A stretch of DNA of 64,000 nt, from assembly GCF_003400205.1 (NCBI RefSeq), contig NZ_QUQV01000008.1, forward strand, positions 1-64,000, given 5' to 3'. The stretch is from Bacillus sp. HNG. GTDB lineage: Bacteria; Bacillota; Bacilli; Bacillales; Bacillaceae_L. Both the position numbers and the translations under genes were made by a program. The notes beneath the pieces are model-generated. The model was given only the letters and a program-made list of their open reading frames with translations, had not been told where the DNA came from and did no database searches. Positions 40,844 through 50,401 of the stretch are shown one piece after another. Positions within the stretch are counted from its first letter, which is position 1, and every line of letters begins with the position of its first letter.

Positions 40844-41371
40844 ATGGACAACAGTCCCATTGTAAAAGAATACTCTAGTGAGTACCAAAATCAAGTAGTA
40901 GATTTAATTCTTCATATTCAACAACAAGAATACAATATTCAAATAACCAAGGAGGACCAGCCTGATTTGTTTTCCATAGAAGAATTTTATCAAACTGGTA
41001 ATGGTAACTTTTGGGTGGCTATTTGCGACGATAAAGTAGTTGGTACAATCAGTCTTTTAGACATAGGTAACCGTCAAATTGCATTAAGAAAGATGTTTGT
41101 AGATAAAGAATACAGAGGAGCGAAATTCAAAACTGCAAGTCTTTTATTAAATAATGCAATAAAATGGGCAAGAGAAAAGACAATTAAAGAAGTGTATCTC
41201 GGAACAACACCACAATTTTTAGCTGCTCATAGATTTTATGAAAAAAGTGGATTTACAAGTATAAGTCTGAAAGATTTACCTGAGAACTTTCCAGTGATGA
41301 AGGTAGATAAAAAGTTTTATAAGTATTTGGGATTGAATACAAATGAAATAAAATTGGACCACGCATTTTAG
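40844..41371 (+). CDS. GNAT-family N-acetyltransferase
   Basis: A 175-aa GNAT. FWVAICDDKVVGTISLLDIG, then MFVDKEYRGAKFKTASLLL, where the usual Q/RxxGxG/A loop is YRGAKFKT (a weak variant), and EVYLGTTPQFLAAHRFYEKSGF, the motif B. The start is the ATG at 40844; a longer frame reaches back without a ribosome binding site. A terminator overlaps its last codons. The cofactor loop differs from the consensus, so activity is likely but unproven. Confidence 0.75.
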   Translation: MDNSPIVKEYSSEYQNQVVDLILHIQQQEYNIQITKEDQPDLFSIEEFYQTGNGNFWVAICDDKVVGTISLLDIGNRQIALRKMFVDKEYRGAKFKTASLLLNNAIKWAREKTIKEVYLGTTPQFLAAHRFYEKSGFTSISLKDLPENFPVMKVDKKFYKYLGLNTNEIKLDHAF

Positions 41372-41397
41372 ACATATCTAATATGTGTGGTCCTTTT
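41357..41397 (+). terminator. Terminator of the GNAT gene
   Basis: GGACCACGCAT and ATGTGTGGTCC arms with TTTT following. Confidence 0.85.
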
Positions 41398-41579
41398 ATT
41401 TTCAACTGTTTCATTTACCTAACCTAAACATAAGTTTTTGGATTCCCTTTGTTTTATACGGAGTAGTTTCAGAAGATTAGTTCGAGGACTATTTATAAGA
41501 CATTTTTATTTTCTCATACCCTTCAATTTTCCTAAATTCTTCTTATTGATTTTTCTAGAGGATTCGTTTCTAGAATAAA
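41398..41579. other. Intergenic DNA between convergent genes
   Basis: About 180 bp of AT-rich sequence. I see no ORF or obvious terminator other than the one at its left end. Confidence 0.4.
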
Positions 41580-43091
41580 TCATCTAACTCGAAAAAGTGG
41601 CGACATATCTTCACGAAGATGGTGGATATAAAAATAATCATTACTTACTGGATCATAAACGTAGGCATTTTTCCATTCATCAATGTTTTCTATAATTTCC
41701 CTTAGTGCCTGAATAAATGTTAGTATTTCCTGATCTGTCATAATTGGATGAAATGAAAATCGGACCCACCCAGGTTTAGCAGACATATCTCCATGAGTAA
41801 TTTTTTCTGTAATTTGTTTAGAAGTCTTTTTATTAATATTTAAGAGATAATGACCATATGTTCCAGCACATGAACATCCCCCTCTTACCTGAATACCATA
41901 TCTGTCGTTCAAAAGACGAACAATTAAATTATAATGAATGGTTTCAATATTAAACGAGACTATACCGATTCTATCCTTAATGTTTCCAGCTAATATATGA
42001 ATTTCTGGAATCTTTTCCAAATGGGAAAATAATAGACGAAGCTGTTCTTTTTCTCTATTTAACATATTTTTTATTCCCATTTCACTTTTCAAATCCATAC
42101 AAAGTGCTGTCCGAATGGACTGTAGAATACCTGGAGTACCGCCATCTTCTCGCATCTCTATGTCATTGAAATATTTGTGTTCCCCCCAAGGATTGGTCCA
42201 TAACACCGTTCCTCCGCCGGGATGATCTGGAACTTTATTTGTATAAATTCTCGAATCAAAAACCAATACTCCACTTGTTCCTGGACCGCCTAAGAACTTA
42301 TGTGGTGAGAAAAATATCGCATCAAGTTTCTCAAGCGGATCTTCAGGATGCATATTGATCTCGACATATGGTGCCGATGCTGCAAAATCAACAAAACAAA
42401 GTCCTCCATGTTGATGCATTAGCTTGGCAAGCTCGTGATAAGGAGTTTGAATTCCTGTAACATTTGAACACGCTGTAAAGGAACCTATTTTCAGCTTGCG
42501 GTCCTTATAAACATTAAGCAGATATTCTAAATGATTTAAGTCCACCTTTCCTTCCCTATCAGGGTTTATCAATTTGACTTCCCCAAGTGTTTCGAGCCAA
42601 GATGTTTGATTTGAATGATGCTCCATATGGGTCATGAAAATGACCGGTCTTTCCTTTTTTGGAAGTTGAAGATGATTTCTCCATGTCTCTGGCACTCTTA
42701 ACCCTAAGATTCGTTGTAGTTTATTGACTACCGATGTCATCCCAAAACCATCTAAGATTACTACATCATGTTTATCTGCATTAACATGTTCTTTAATAAT
42801 AATTTTTGACTGTTTGTATAGCCCAGTCATCATTAAACTGGTTATATTTGACTCTGTATGGGTATTCGCCATAAAAGGGCCAAATTCCTCGGAAATTTTT
42901 CGTTCGATAGGCCGATACAATCGCCCGCTTGCTGTCCAGTCGGCATAGATAATTTTCTTTTTTCCATAGGGTGAATCAAAATCTTGGTTCAATCCAATCA
43001 CATGTGATCGGAATGGTTGAAAATATTCTTCAAGGGTTTCCGGGAATCGAAAGGTTTTACTTCCAATGTTAGCTGTAATCATTTGTTTCAC
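41580..43091 (-). CDS. Cysteine-desulfurase-like PLP aminotransferase (class V)
   Basis: A 503-aa class V PLP enzyme. IIYADWTASGRLYRPIE begins the domain, VIFMTHMEHHSNQTSW is the region lining the cofactor, and FFSPHKFLGGPGTSGVL contains the Schiff-base Lys. RGGCSCAGTYGHYLL is a cysteine-bearing loop in the C-terminal domain. It is longer than SufS/IscS (about 400 aa). The reaction may be desulfuration, deamination or racemisation. No suf genes are nearby, so a housekeeping Fe-S role is unlikely. Confidence 0.8.
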   Translation of the reverse strand: MKQMITANIGSKTFRFPETLEEYFQPFRSHVIGLNQDFDSPYGKKKIIYADWTASGRLYRPIERKISEEFGPFMANTHTESNITSLMMTGLYKQSKIIIKEHVNADKHDVVILDGFGMTSVVNKLQRILGLRVPETWRNHLQLPKKERPVIFMTHMEHHSNQTSWLETLGEVKLINPDREGKVDLNHLEYLLNVYKDRKLKIGSFTACSNVTGIQTPYHELAKLMHQHGGLCFVDFAASAPYVEINMHPEDPLEKLDAIFFSPHKFLGGPGTSGVLVFDSRIYTNKVPDHPGGGTVLWTNPWGEHKYFNDIEMREDGGTPGILQSIRTALCMDLKSEMGIKNMLNREKEQLRLLFSHLEKIPEIHILAGNIKDRIGIVSFNIETIHYNLIVRLLNDRYGIQVRGGCSCAGTYGHYLLNINKKTSKQITEKITHGDMSAKPGWVRFSFHPIMTDQEILTFIQALREIIENIDEWKNAYVYDPVSNDYFYIHHLREDMSPLFRVR

Positions 43092-43463
43092 ACCTTATTT
43101 TTTTCTGTATTCAGTATATGTAAGTTTCTATTGCGAAGTTTATTCTTATTTTCAAACTAAAAGAAACATTGTATAAATAAATTCTTTACCTGTTTTGTTA
43201 TTATCAAAACAGTAGTCCTTTCCAAGAACTAATTTCTTAAATGTGATGGAGTATTGCCAAAAGGGGCCTTCTTATAAAGAAAAGCGCCCAAAACAATATA
43301 AAGAATACATAGGCGTGATTCCATACTAAAAACAAGCGTAGTAAGTCTAAATATGATATTATACCTATTTTTTATGCGTGATTCCTGATAAAATCAGTTC
43401 GTAATAACTTTTACTGTTCAGAAAGCGATATTTATTGTTATGGTTTTTAGAGGGAGATTAATG
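43092..43463. other. 370-bp divergent intergenic region
   Basis: Between the PLP enzyme and the sensor kinase. It contains a perfect hairpin CTGTTTTG-TTATTAT-CAAAACAG at 43190-43212 and a direct repeat GCGTGATTCC at about 43314 and 43376. No ORF was seen. The repeat may be an operator; this is only a suggestion. Confidence 0.4.
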
Positions 43464-45059
43464 ATGAAATATACAGGTAGAATAGTTGTAATGTTGATTT
43501 ATATTATTGTAACAGCTGCTTTTAAAGCTTTTGATTATATTGAGTTGGGGTACGTACCTATATTCGAATACATCATTTCCGCAATAATGGTTTATCCCGT
43601 ATGGTGGACTGGGTTACAGTATGATAAAGCTAAATATTATGCTCAGGAAGCACAGAAAAAAGATAAGGAATTAAATGATCTTTTCAACAATGTAGATGCT
43701 GCAATTTACTCTTATGATTTCCGTTCTAATAGATTGATGGTTTCATCCAAAATTAGCGATGTCTTTGGGTATTCACCTACTAAATTTAAAGAAAACATAA
43801 TGTTCTGGAAAGAACTCGTTATCCAGGAAGATATCAATATTGTAAACGAATTAGAGCAAAAGTTAATAAATGGAGAAAAATGCATTGCTGAGTACCGAAT
43901 ACTACTACCGAATGGTCAATTAAAGTGGATTCAAAAACGCATTACACCTATTTTTGACTTGGACGGAAATCTTATAAAGTTTAATGGAATTGATATTGAT
44001 ATCGATCAACGTAAAAAAGTGGAGGAATTACTTACTCACAGCCAGGAACAAAATCGTAAACTATTAGAAAAGCGCCTTGAGGAAAGCGAACAACGTTTTG
44101 AGTCATTATTTGTTCATAATTCTGACCCCATCTTTACATTGAATCTAGACAGGAAATTAATAGAAGCAAATCCAGCTGCAGAGAATATACTTGGTTATAC
44201 GATTACAGAGCTCCAACAAATGGAGTGGGATTCTATTATCGCTAAAGAAGACCTAGATTTATACAGTGAGCACTTTAAGCTTGTTAGCCAAGGCGAATGG
44301 AAGGAACCTACCCTCTCAATGATTCATAAAGATGGTAGTAACAGAGTAATTCAGTTAAAAATGATACCTATCATAATTGATCATCAATGTATTGGAATCT
44401 ATCAAATTACAAAGGATATCACTGATTCTAAATTAGCAGCGGAAAGGATAAGAAGGTCCGATAAGCTGGCAGCTGTCGGTCTATTAGCTGCCGGAGTGGC
44501 TCATGAAATTCGAAATCCATTAACAACTCTTAAAGGTTTTGTTCAATTACTTACATCTGATATGGATAAACATTATGCAAAGATTTTGTTAACGGAAATA
44601 GATCGAATAAACCTGATAGTGAGTGAATTCCTAATTCTATCAAAGCCACAAGTCATAAAATATGAATCTCAAAATATAAAACTTATACTAAATAATATAA
44701 CGTCACTTCTTGAAACCCAGGCCACATTAAAAGGTATACAACTTATTTCAGAATATGATGTAAATATACCGTTCATTAATTGTGAGCAAAATCAGTTAAA
44801 ACAAGTTTTTATTAATCTTATAAAAAACGCGATAGAAGCTATGCCAAATGGTGGGAAAATTATTGTAAAGGCTAAGAACATCAATAATAATATGGTAAGT
44901 ATTCAAATTGTTGATCAAGGAATGGGGATAGAAGAGGAGAGAATCCCAAAACTAGGAGAACCCTTTTATACAACAAAAGAAAATGGAACGGGATTAGGTT
45001 TAATGGTTTGTTTTAGAATCATTGAACAACATGGTGGCATAATGAACAAACATTTCTAG
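43464..45059 (+). CDS. PAS sensor histidine kinase, 3' end frameshifted
   Basis: A membrane kinase. Two helices (VVMLIYIIVTAAFKAFDY and YIISAIMVYPVWWTG) are followed by a first PAS (LFNNVDAAIYSYDF), a linker coiled coil, a second PAS (FESLFVHNSDPIFTLNLDR), a HisKA with AHEIRNPLTTLKGFVQLL and an HATPase with NLIKNAIEAMPNGG and NGTGLGLMV. This is the KinA-like sporulation-kinase layout. The frame stops after HGGIMNKHF. The next frame continues ISSQLNKGTTVEVCLPLDC to 45126, so one inserted base near 45044-45051 removes about 25 residues. The ATP-binding boxes are intact. The start is 7 nt after AGGGAG. Confidence 0.8.
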   Translation: MKYTGRIVVMLIYIIVTAAFKAFDYIELGYVPIFEYIISAIMVYPVWWTGLQYDKAKYYAQEAQKKDKELNDLFNNVDAAIYSYDFRSNRLMVSSKISDVFGYSPTKFKENIMFWKELVIQEDINIVNELEQKLINGEKCIAEYRILLPNGQLKWIQKRITPIFDLDGNLIKFNGIDIDIDQRKKVEELLTHSQEQNRKLLEKRLEESEQRFESLFVHNSDPIFTLNLDRKLIEANPAAENILGYTITELQQMEWDSIIAKEDLDLYSEHFKLVSQGEWKEPTLSMIHKDGSNRVIQLKMIPIIIDHQCIGIYQITKDITDSKLAAERIRRSDKLAAVGLLAAGVAHEIRNPLTTLKGFVQLLTSDMDKHYAKILLTEIDRINLIVSEFLILSKPQVIKYESQNIKLILNNITSLLETQATLKGIQLISEYDVNIPFINCEQNQLKQVFINLIKNAIEAMPNGGKIIVKAKNINNNMVSIQIVDQGMGIEEERIPKLGEPFYTTKENGTGLGLMVCFRIIEQHGGIMNKHF

Positions 45060-45126
45060 TCAGTTAAATAAAGGCACAACCGTTGAAGTTTGCTTACCTC
45101 TTGATTGCCCTTTAAAAAATGAGTAA

Positions 45127-45454
45127 GAGATACTTATTCCTTAGTAATAGAAAAGCAACAAAATTCAATATTTAATTGAAAACAAGACATTGCAGTTTCT
45201 ATTTTTTACCTTTTAGTGCGACATTTTCCAATACTTATAATTAAGAACACCTGATTCTTGAATTAAATTTCCATTGTTAATAATTAGGGAATTAACGTTT
45301 TTGGGGTAATTAAAGTTTTCAATTCTAAAATTCCAGAATTAAAACTTTTCAATAAGCACTTAATTAGGAGCTACCTGAAATATGACATATTTCATATAAC
45401 TTTATAATACCTTTTATTATCATAAATTTTATTTGTGGTGTGGGAGTGGAAAAT
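45127..45454. other. 330-bp AT-rich intergenic region with imperfect hairpin
   Basis: Between the kinase and the LD-carboxypeptidase. An imperfect long hairpin, AAAGTTTTCAATTCT versus AGAATTAAAACTTT around 45310-45350, is the only structure I see. There is no ORF. Confidence 0.4.
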
Positions 45455-46378
45455 ATGGCAATAAGACCTCCGTTGCTAAAAAGAGGAGATACAATTGGCT
45501 TAGTTACGCTTGGCAGCCCTCTTGATGCAAATACTATTAATACTAGGGTCCAATTCTTGAGAAATATTGGCTTTAATATCGTTTTTGGCGAGCATGTTTA
45601 TTCTCATGGTGGCATTGTAGCGGCAACAGCTCAACAAAGAGCAGATGACTTGATGAATATGTTCAGTGACCCGAGTGTCAACATGATCCTTGCCACCCGT
45701 GGAGGGACAGGGGTTCAGACCATTCTTCCTTATCTAAATTTTGAAGTCATAAGACACAATCCTAAAATTATATCTGGTTATAGTGACATGACAGTATTAT
45801 TAAATACTTTATATCAATTTAGTAATTTAATTACATTCCATAGTTTAATGCTCATTGACTTCCGACCCGAAACACCTGTTTATAACTTCAATCAATTTTT
45901 TGAAGCAACTTCTACGTTGATTTCTCCCAGGGGGATCCAGAATCCATCGGACATAGCCCTAATGGGGTTAGTACCAGGAAATGTAACAGGTCCAATCGTG
46001 GGTGGTAATATGACCTCGTTAGTCAATGCAATCGGTACACCATATGAAATTAATACAAAAGGAAAAATACTTTTTTTAGAGGAAACCCACGCTCCGGCTA
46101 CAATGATTTTTAGGTATTTAACTCAATTATCAATGTCTGGTAAATTTGAAGATTGTCTTGGTATTATTATAGGAGAATGTACGAATTGCCCTGTATCTTA
46201 TGGTACAACATATGAAGATTTAATTACTGCTTTACTAGTCCCCTTAAGAAAACCACTGATAGTCAACCTTACTACAGGCCACGGCTTTTATAAATCCGCT
46301 ATCCCAATAGGTGCTAATGTCAATCTAAATGCAACAGATCATACATTGACTGTGCTTGAACCAACCGTTTCTTTGTAG
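45455..46378 (+). CDS. LD-carboxypeptidase / MccF-like peptidase (S66)
   Basis: A 307-aa serine peptidase. ISGYSDMTVLL contains the nucleophile Ser, ILFLEET the catalytic Glu and NLTTGHGFYK the His, in the expected order. Family S66 includes LD-carboxypeptidase (murein recycling) and MccF (microcin C immunity). Residue patterns do not decide between them; its isolated position slightly favours an immunity or amidase role. The start is the ATG eight bases after GGGAG. There is no signal peptide. Confidence 0.85.
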   Translation: MAIRPPLLKRGDTIGLVTLGSPLDANTINTRVQFLRNIGFNIVFGEHVYSHGGIVAATAQQRADDLMNMFSDPSVNMILATRGGTGVQTILPYLNFEVIRHNPKIISGYSDMTVLLNTLYQFSNLITFHSLMLIDFRPETPVYNFNQFFEATSTLISPRGIQNPSDIALMGLVPGNVTGPIVGGNMTSLVNAIGTPYEINTKGKILFLEETHAPATMIFRYLTQLSMSGKFEDCLGIIIGECTNCPVSYGTTYEDLITALLVPLRKPLIVNLTTGHGFYKSAIPIGANVNLNATDHTLTVLEPTVSL

Positions 46379-46572
46379 TTTGACGTTTTTGTTAAGGGAG
46401 GATGAAAACAAAACTCTGTTTTTCTTAATAAACAATATAGGTCTAATACGACAAAATTTAATCATCTTTTGTTCCTTCACTTATTGAACTATCCTGTAAC
46501 GTTTGTTTAATAAGAAATTCAACAAAAAAGGTGGTTCTCATTCTTAGATCAACGCACCCATTAGTTCAATTT

Positions 46573-47025
46573 TCATAAAGTTAACGAATAAATACGGGAA
46601 CTCTCACCCCACGGGTGATAACCTGTACCAATATGGTTGAAGCCGTATTTTTCATATAGCCCAATATGATCTGTACAAAGGTATAAGTTCGAAAAGCCAC
46701 CTGCTTTTGCATCCTTTTTGGCGCGTTCAAGAAGAATAGAACTATAATTATTTCCTCTATATTTCTCTTCAATGTATACAGCACATACCCATGGATACAG
46801 ATCCATTCTGCTAATAAAATCATTTGTAATTAGCCCTGCGCAGCCAATTATATTTTCATCCTCCATCAAAAGATACCATTGAGGTAATGGATTAGGACTC
46901 GTTATACAATGTTCAATACAATCTTCATATACCATCATGCTTTGTTCACTTGCCCATTTACTTTGAATATATGTAATTGCTAGTTTCATGTATTCAGGAT
47001 TTTCTTTTATAGAGATTATTTTCAT
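46573..47025 (-). CDS. GNAT-family N-acetyltransferase
   Basis: A 150-aa GNAT. ENIIGCAGLITNDFISRMD, then VYIEEKYRGNNYSSILLERA (motif A, with RGNNYSS in place of the usual RGxGxG) and LYLCTDHIGLYEKYGFNHIG. The end is HPWGESSRIYSLTL, typical of a subset of Bacillus acetyltransferases. The substrate is unknown. It follows the beta-lactamase-fold gene by 29 bp. Confidence 0.8.
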   Translation of the reverse strand: MKIISIKENPEYMKLAITYIQSKWASEQSMMVYEDCIEHCITSPNPLPQWYLLMEDENIIGCAGLITNDFISRMDLYPWVCAVYIEEKYRGNNYSSILLERAKKDAKAGGFSNLYLCTDHIGLYEKYGFNHIGTGYHPWGESSRIYSLTL

Positions 47026-47054
47026 TTTTTGAACCCTCCTGTTAAACCATAACC

Positions 47055-48089
47055 TTATATTTCAAGAGATTTATAAATTTCACCGATAATTCCTTCCATT
47101 TGGTGAACACCTAATTCAGCATTGGTCATGATTACTGCACCTGTCTCTTTATTCGGAAATGCTACCATCATACTTTGAAACCCTACTCCCCAACCAAGTG
47201 AGGAAACTTCAAATTCTTTTGTACCTGCATCTTCTAAAAACACTCCTAATCCGGACCATTGCTTATCTCTCTGCGGGCTTATCATTTCCTTTGCTTTACT
47301 TGCAGAAATGTCAACGATACTTTCACCTTTTAATGCATTCATTAATTCAATGACCAATTGAGCCAGATCTGTAGTGGTTGTCCATAATCCTGAAGCTGCT
47401 GGGTACGGATAGATCGGATAGTTACCTTCCACGATTTCACCATTTTTGTTATGTCCACTTGAAAAGTCTTCATTTCCTACATCTGAGATTTCCGTTACAA
47501 ATAAGCTATTCTTCATTTTTAATGGTTTAAATAAAAGTTCCTTCGCAACCTGCTTAAATGCTTTTTTTGTAACGTCTTCTATGAGCTGCTGAATAATACA
47601 AAAGCCTGCATCAGAATAATGGAATTCACTTTCAGGTTCATACTTTACTTTAATTGTTCCCTTGCAATAAGCTGTTTTCCCCTCTAATAAGTCGACCATA
47701 GAAGGAGCGTAAAGACTGGATTTTAGCTCAGTAAAACTTTGTTTAGGATCTAGAATTCCAGATTGATGGCTAAGCAGGTTTCTTAACGTTACCTTTTTCG
47801 AATATTCATTTTTAGGTATTTTCCAAGATTCAAGTTTTATGTTTACATCTTCATCTAAATCAAGAAGACCTTGTTCAGTTAATTCTATAACTATCATTCC
47901 AGTTAAAAGCTTACTAATAGAACAAGCATTAAAAATGGAATTTTCGGTAACGCTTTTAGCAGTACCCATCTGTTGGACCCCATAGTCCCCTCTTTCACTG
48001 ATTTGACCTTTTTCAATTAATGCAATGCTTAAACCCGGTACATGATAATGTTTCATACGCTCTGGAATGTTTATATTTTTTAATTTCAT
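47055..48089 (-). CDS. Beta-lactamase-superfamily serine hydrolase
   Basis: A 344-aa protein of the class C/PBP4* fold. FNACSISKLLTGM contains the SxxK motif (Ser-Ile-Ser-Lys), YSDAGFCIIQQLI the YxN-like motif (YSD) and SLGWGVGF near the C-terminus the third motif region. There is no signal peptide, so it is probably a cytosolic esterase or peptidase. It may be co-transcribed with the GNAT gene after it. Confidence 0.8.
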   Translation of the reverse strand: MKLKNINIPERMKHYHVPGLSIALIEKGQISERGDYGVQQMGTAKSVTENSIFNACSISKLLTGMIVIELTEQGLLDLDEDVNIKLESWKIPKNEYSKKVTLRNLLSHQSGILDPKQSFTELKSSLYAPSMVDLLEGKTAYCKGTIKVKYEPESEFHYSDAGFCIIQQLIEDVTKKAFKQVAKELLFKPLKMKNSLFVTEISDVGNEDFSSGHNKNGEIVEGNYPIYPYPAASGLWTTTTDLAQLVIELMNALKGESIVDISASKAKEMISPQRDKQWSGLGVFLEDAGTKEFEVSSLGWGVGFQSMMVAFPNKETGAVIMTNAELGVHQMEGIIGEIYKSLEI

Positions 48090-48121
48090 AGATTGATTCC
48101 CCTTACTTAATCGTAGGCTGC

Positions 48122-48580
48122 TTATTCATACCAAGCTTTTTGTGGTCTGTCCTTTGGGTATCCATACATTTGACGATATCGCTTTCTTTCATTTGTAAAA
48201 TCAAACCATTGCTTATTGCTATTCGGGTTGTTCGCAAAATGTATTACACAGCGAATTTGATCTTCAACACAGCTGTCCGTCCATACACCTAATTCCAGTT
48301 CCAGTAAGTCAAATAGGGTAGCTCCATCTTTTGTTCTAATATCTTGCAATGAAAAGATATGTAAGTTGTTCACTAGTTTAGAAGCCAACTCAAAACCAAC
48401 TGTAGGAACAGTTTGGAAATCCGCCAATCCTTTAATCATTCGAGCTCTTTCTTCCGGAACATCTAAAACTTGTCTTATTTGAGAGGTACTAAGCTTGTGA
48501 ATCTCTCCGATTTTAACCTTTGCTTTTCTAAGCTTTCCTTTTTCCTCAGGCGTTAGTGGTAATTTAGGATTCGTGCCCAA
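48122..48580 (-). CDS. Helix-hairpin-helix (Cdd1/pathogenicity-locus) protein
   Basis: A 152-aa protein. QIRQVLDVPEERARMIKGLADFQTVPTVGFELASKLV is the helix-hairpin-helix region (quoted in part: PTVGFELASKLV), followed by a helical C-terminal domain ending KRYRQMYGYPKDRPQKAWYE (partial). I recognise the Cdd1/pathogenicity-locus layout. The HHH suggests DNA binding, possibly linked to repair or a mobile locus. The TTG at 48580 is seven bases after GGAGG. It follows the nucleotidyltransferase-like gene closely. Confidence 0.65.
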   Translation of the reverse strand: MGTNPKLPLTPEEKGKLRKAKVKIGEIHKLSTSQIRQVLDVPEERARMIKGLADFQTVPTVGFELASKLVNNLHIFSLQDIRTKDGATLFDLLELELGVWTDSCVEDQIRCVIHFANNPNSNKQWFDFTNERKRYRQMYGYPKDRPQKAWYE

Positions 48581-48617
48581 AATACTCCTCCTCTTAATGC
48601 AGGTAGTTGAACACAAT

Positions 48618-49184
48618 TTACCCGCGATAGACTTTTATCATTGGCCAGATAGACTTCCAGTTTTTCTTCACGATCCGTTCCTCAAAAATCACAATTCGTT
48701 CTTTCGTTTCTGCAAAAAACTTTGTTGGCTTTAACTCCATGTTGATAACATCCTCTATTCCACAAGGAGCCGTTAGAATTACATTTTCTTTATCATCTAT
48801 TTTCACCCCAAGTGCAGTTGCTGTTTCTGGAAATTTGGAAATGGCATCAACTGCGGATGTATATGGGGGTATATTGTTTACAACGTGCATTCTTGCTTCA
48901 TTTTTGACCGACCAAGGAATGTTAGGAATAAGACTTCTTAAGTCTTCTTCAAAAAACTTCTCTGTTGATTCATCTATATTTTCTTTATCAAAGTAAATAA
49001 CATCAACATCAGGTGTATTCGTTCTTTCGGTAAAGCCGTGTAATGTATCCCATATTTTTGAACGTACAAACCCTGCACATATCCACCAGTCAGGTAATTG
49101 TAAAGATTTTGCAGCCCTTAATATCTCCATCATCCGGCCATCTTCAGATATTATTTTTATCACATCATCTTCATTTCTTAACAT
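48618..49184 (-). CDS. Nucleotidyltransferase-family protein (DUF925-like)
   Basis: A 188-aa protein. DWWICAGFVRSKIWDTLHG and TPDVDVIYFDKENID carry the nucleotidyltransferase-fold signature (G...DxD). The family is named NTP_transf_6/DUF925 and its substrate is unknown. It is cytosolic with no membrane segment. It lies upstream of the HHH gene by about 37 bp and just downstream of a 56-aa membrane protein, so these three may form an operon. Confidence 0.75.
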   Translation of the reverse strand: MLRNEDDVIKIISEDGRMMEILRAAKSLQLPDWWICAGFVRSKIWDTLHGFTERTNTPDVDVIYFDKENIDESTEKFFEEDLRSLIPNIPWSVKNEARMHVVNNIPPYTSAVDAISKFPETATALGVKIDDKENVILTAPCGIEDVINMELKPTKFFAETKERIVIFEERIVKKNWKSIWPMIKVYRG

Positions 49185-49214
49185 TTTTACATCTCCATAA
49201 AATCTATATCTGCA

Positions 49215-49385
49215 TTAATTCTGCTTATTCCCGTTATTTTGTTTATATATTTGTTTAAGCGTGGAGTGGATATTATTTAAAGCTAGTAATATAAACCCTA
49301 ACATAATAAAAGTGACTATTTCACCAGTAAAAAAGGATACCACGCCTATAACCAAAAAATAAAAACTAAACCACCAATTTTTCAT
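49215..49385 (-). CDS. Small membrane protein, 56 aa
   Basis: Two membrane helices, WWFSFYFLVIGVVSFFTG and IVTFIMLGFILLALNNIH (the second in part), with a basic tail KQIYKQNNGNKQN. GGAGAGAATACGAAA precedes the ATG. I do not recognise it. It starts 30 bp upstream of the nucleotidyltransferase-like gene. Confidence 0.5.
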   Translation of the reverse strand: MKNWWFSFYFLVIGVVSFFTGEIVTFIMLGFILLALNNIHSTLKQIYKQNNGNKQN

Positions 49386-49488
49386 TTTCGTATTCTCTCC
49401 TGTATAAAAGACTTATTTTTTTAATAAAGTTCTGTACAAACGCCTCCCAATGAAACGCACCAGTTACTGAATAATTTTTAAATGTATA

Positions 49489-49923
49489 TTATAAAGTCTT
49501 CTTTTTAAGGAGATTCTCAGCAGCCTTAATACTATCAATTAACCAAATTGGAGCCTTAGGATGGCTAACGATTTCTTCAGTAGACATCCAATATACAGCA
49601 TCAACTTCATCTGGGCTTTTAGCAAAAGGTTCTCCTTCATTTAACTCGCATAAGAAAACTACATCAATTACTTCACTACCATCATCTAAACGGAATGAGG
49701 TATTTCTTACATAATCCATCTTTCCTTTCACCTTCACTCCAACTTCCTCGAACAATTCCCTTCTTAATGTTCTTTCTAATATATTTTTAGAATTGCCCTC
49801 TTTTTCTACAGTCCCGCCTACAAGTGACAATAAACCTCCAGCATGTTCTTCCATCATACTACGTTCAATAATCAACCATTTGTCTTCCTTATAATCGGCA
49901 CCTTCAACATTCACATAGAACAA
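49489..49923 (-). CDS. Nudix hydrolase
   Basis: A 144-aa protein. The Nudix box is GGTVEKEGNSKNILERT followed by LRRELFEEVGVKV, with a few extra residues before the RE pair; the acidic ligands are present. VLFLCELNEGEPF-like strands close the domain. The start is TTG after GGTGGTGAGAG. The substrate is unknown. Confidence 0.8.
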   Translation of the reverse strand: MFYVNVEGADYKEDKWLIIERSMMEEHAGGLLSLVGGTVEKEGNSKNILERTLRRELFEEVGVKVKGKMDYVRNTSFRLDDGSEVIDVVFLCELNEGEPFAKSPDEVDAVYWMSTEEIVSHPKAPIWLIDSIKAAENLLKKKTL

Positions 49924-49951
49924 ACTCTCACCACCTTTTTGAGAAATACCT

Positions 49952-50353
49952 TTACTCTAAAATTGAATTATCTCCACAAACCTTTTCTATTAATTCTTCA
50001 ATCGTTCCAATGCTCTTTTCCACATCAGGCAGATGATAAAATGTACTAGTTGTTTCAAAATGATTTATTTCATTATTCGAGGAGTAAAGGTAGATTTTCT
50101 TACCTTGTCCAAGTGCTATCCCAAGTTCAATATGACTTCCTTTTCCGGCTGGTAATAAGACTATAAGAAAATCTGATTTTAATACCGCATTTTTCTCTTG
50201 GATACCAATTGCTTTTAATTCATTGAATGTCGATGCTCTTTCGTTTTGAGTCCAATCATATGTAAGTAAAAAACCTCTTTTTATTAATTGTTGTGATACA
50301 TAACGAACCATTTCTACGTTCTTAAAACTTGATGCAATATAAAACTTTTTCAT
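49952..50353 (-). CDS. Nucleoside 2-deoxyribosyltransferase-like protein
   Basis: A 133-aa protein. FYIASSFKNVEMVRYVSQQL and TYDWTQNERAS begin the Rossmann-like fold. SDFLIVLLPAGKGSHIELGIALGQGKKIYLY is the region with the catalytic Glu-like residue in HIELGIALG. These proteins exchange or hydrolyse nucleobases of nucleotides; some are YtoQ or DNA-damage-related. The ATG at 50353 follows GGGGGAACT. It is next to Nudix genes, fitting nucleotide clean-up. Confidence 0.7.
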   Translation of the reverse strand: MKKFYIASSFKNVEMVRYVSQQLIKRGFLLTYDWTQNERASTFNELKAIGIQEKNAVLKSDFLIVLLPAGKGSHIELGIALGQGKKIYLYSSNNEINHFETTSTFYHLPDVEKSIGTIEELIEKVCGDNSILE

Positions 50354-50401
50354 AGTTCCCCCTAGATACTTGGCTAAAAATCCGCTGATCATTGTTACGA
50401 A

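Noticed and set aside
43190-43212. Extra copy of the NERD-array repeat near the sensor kinase
   Set aside because: Only a single AAAACAG-like half occurs, without the 20-bp period, so it is treated as a chance hairpin.
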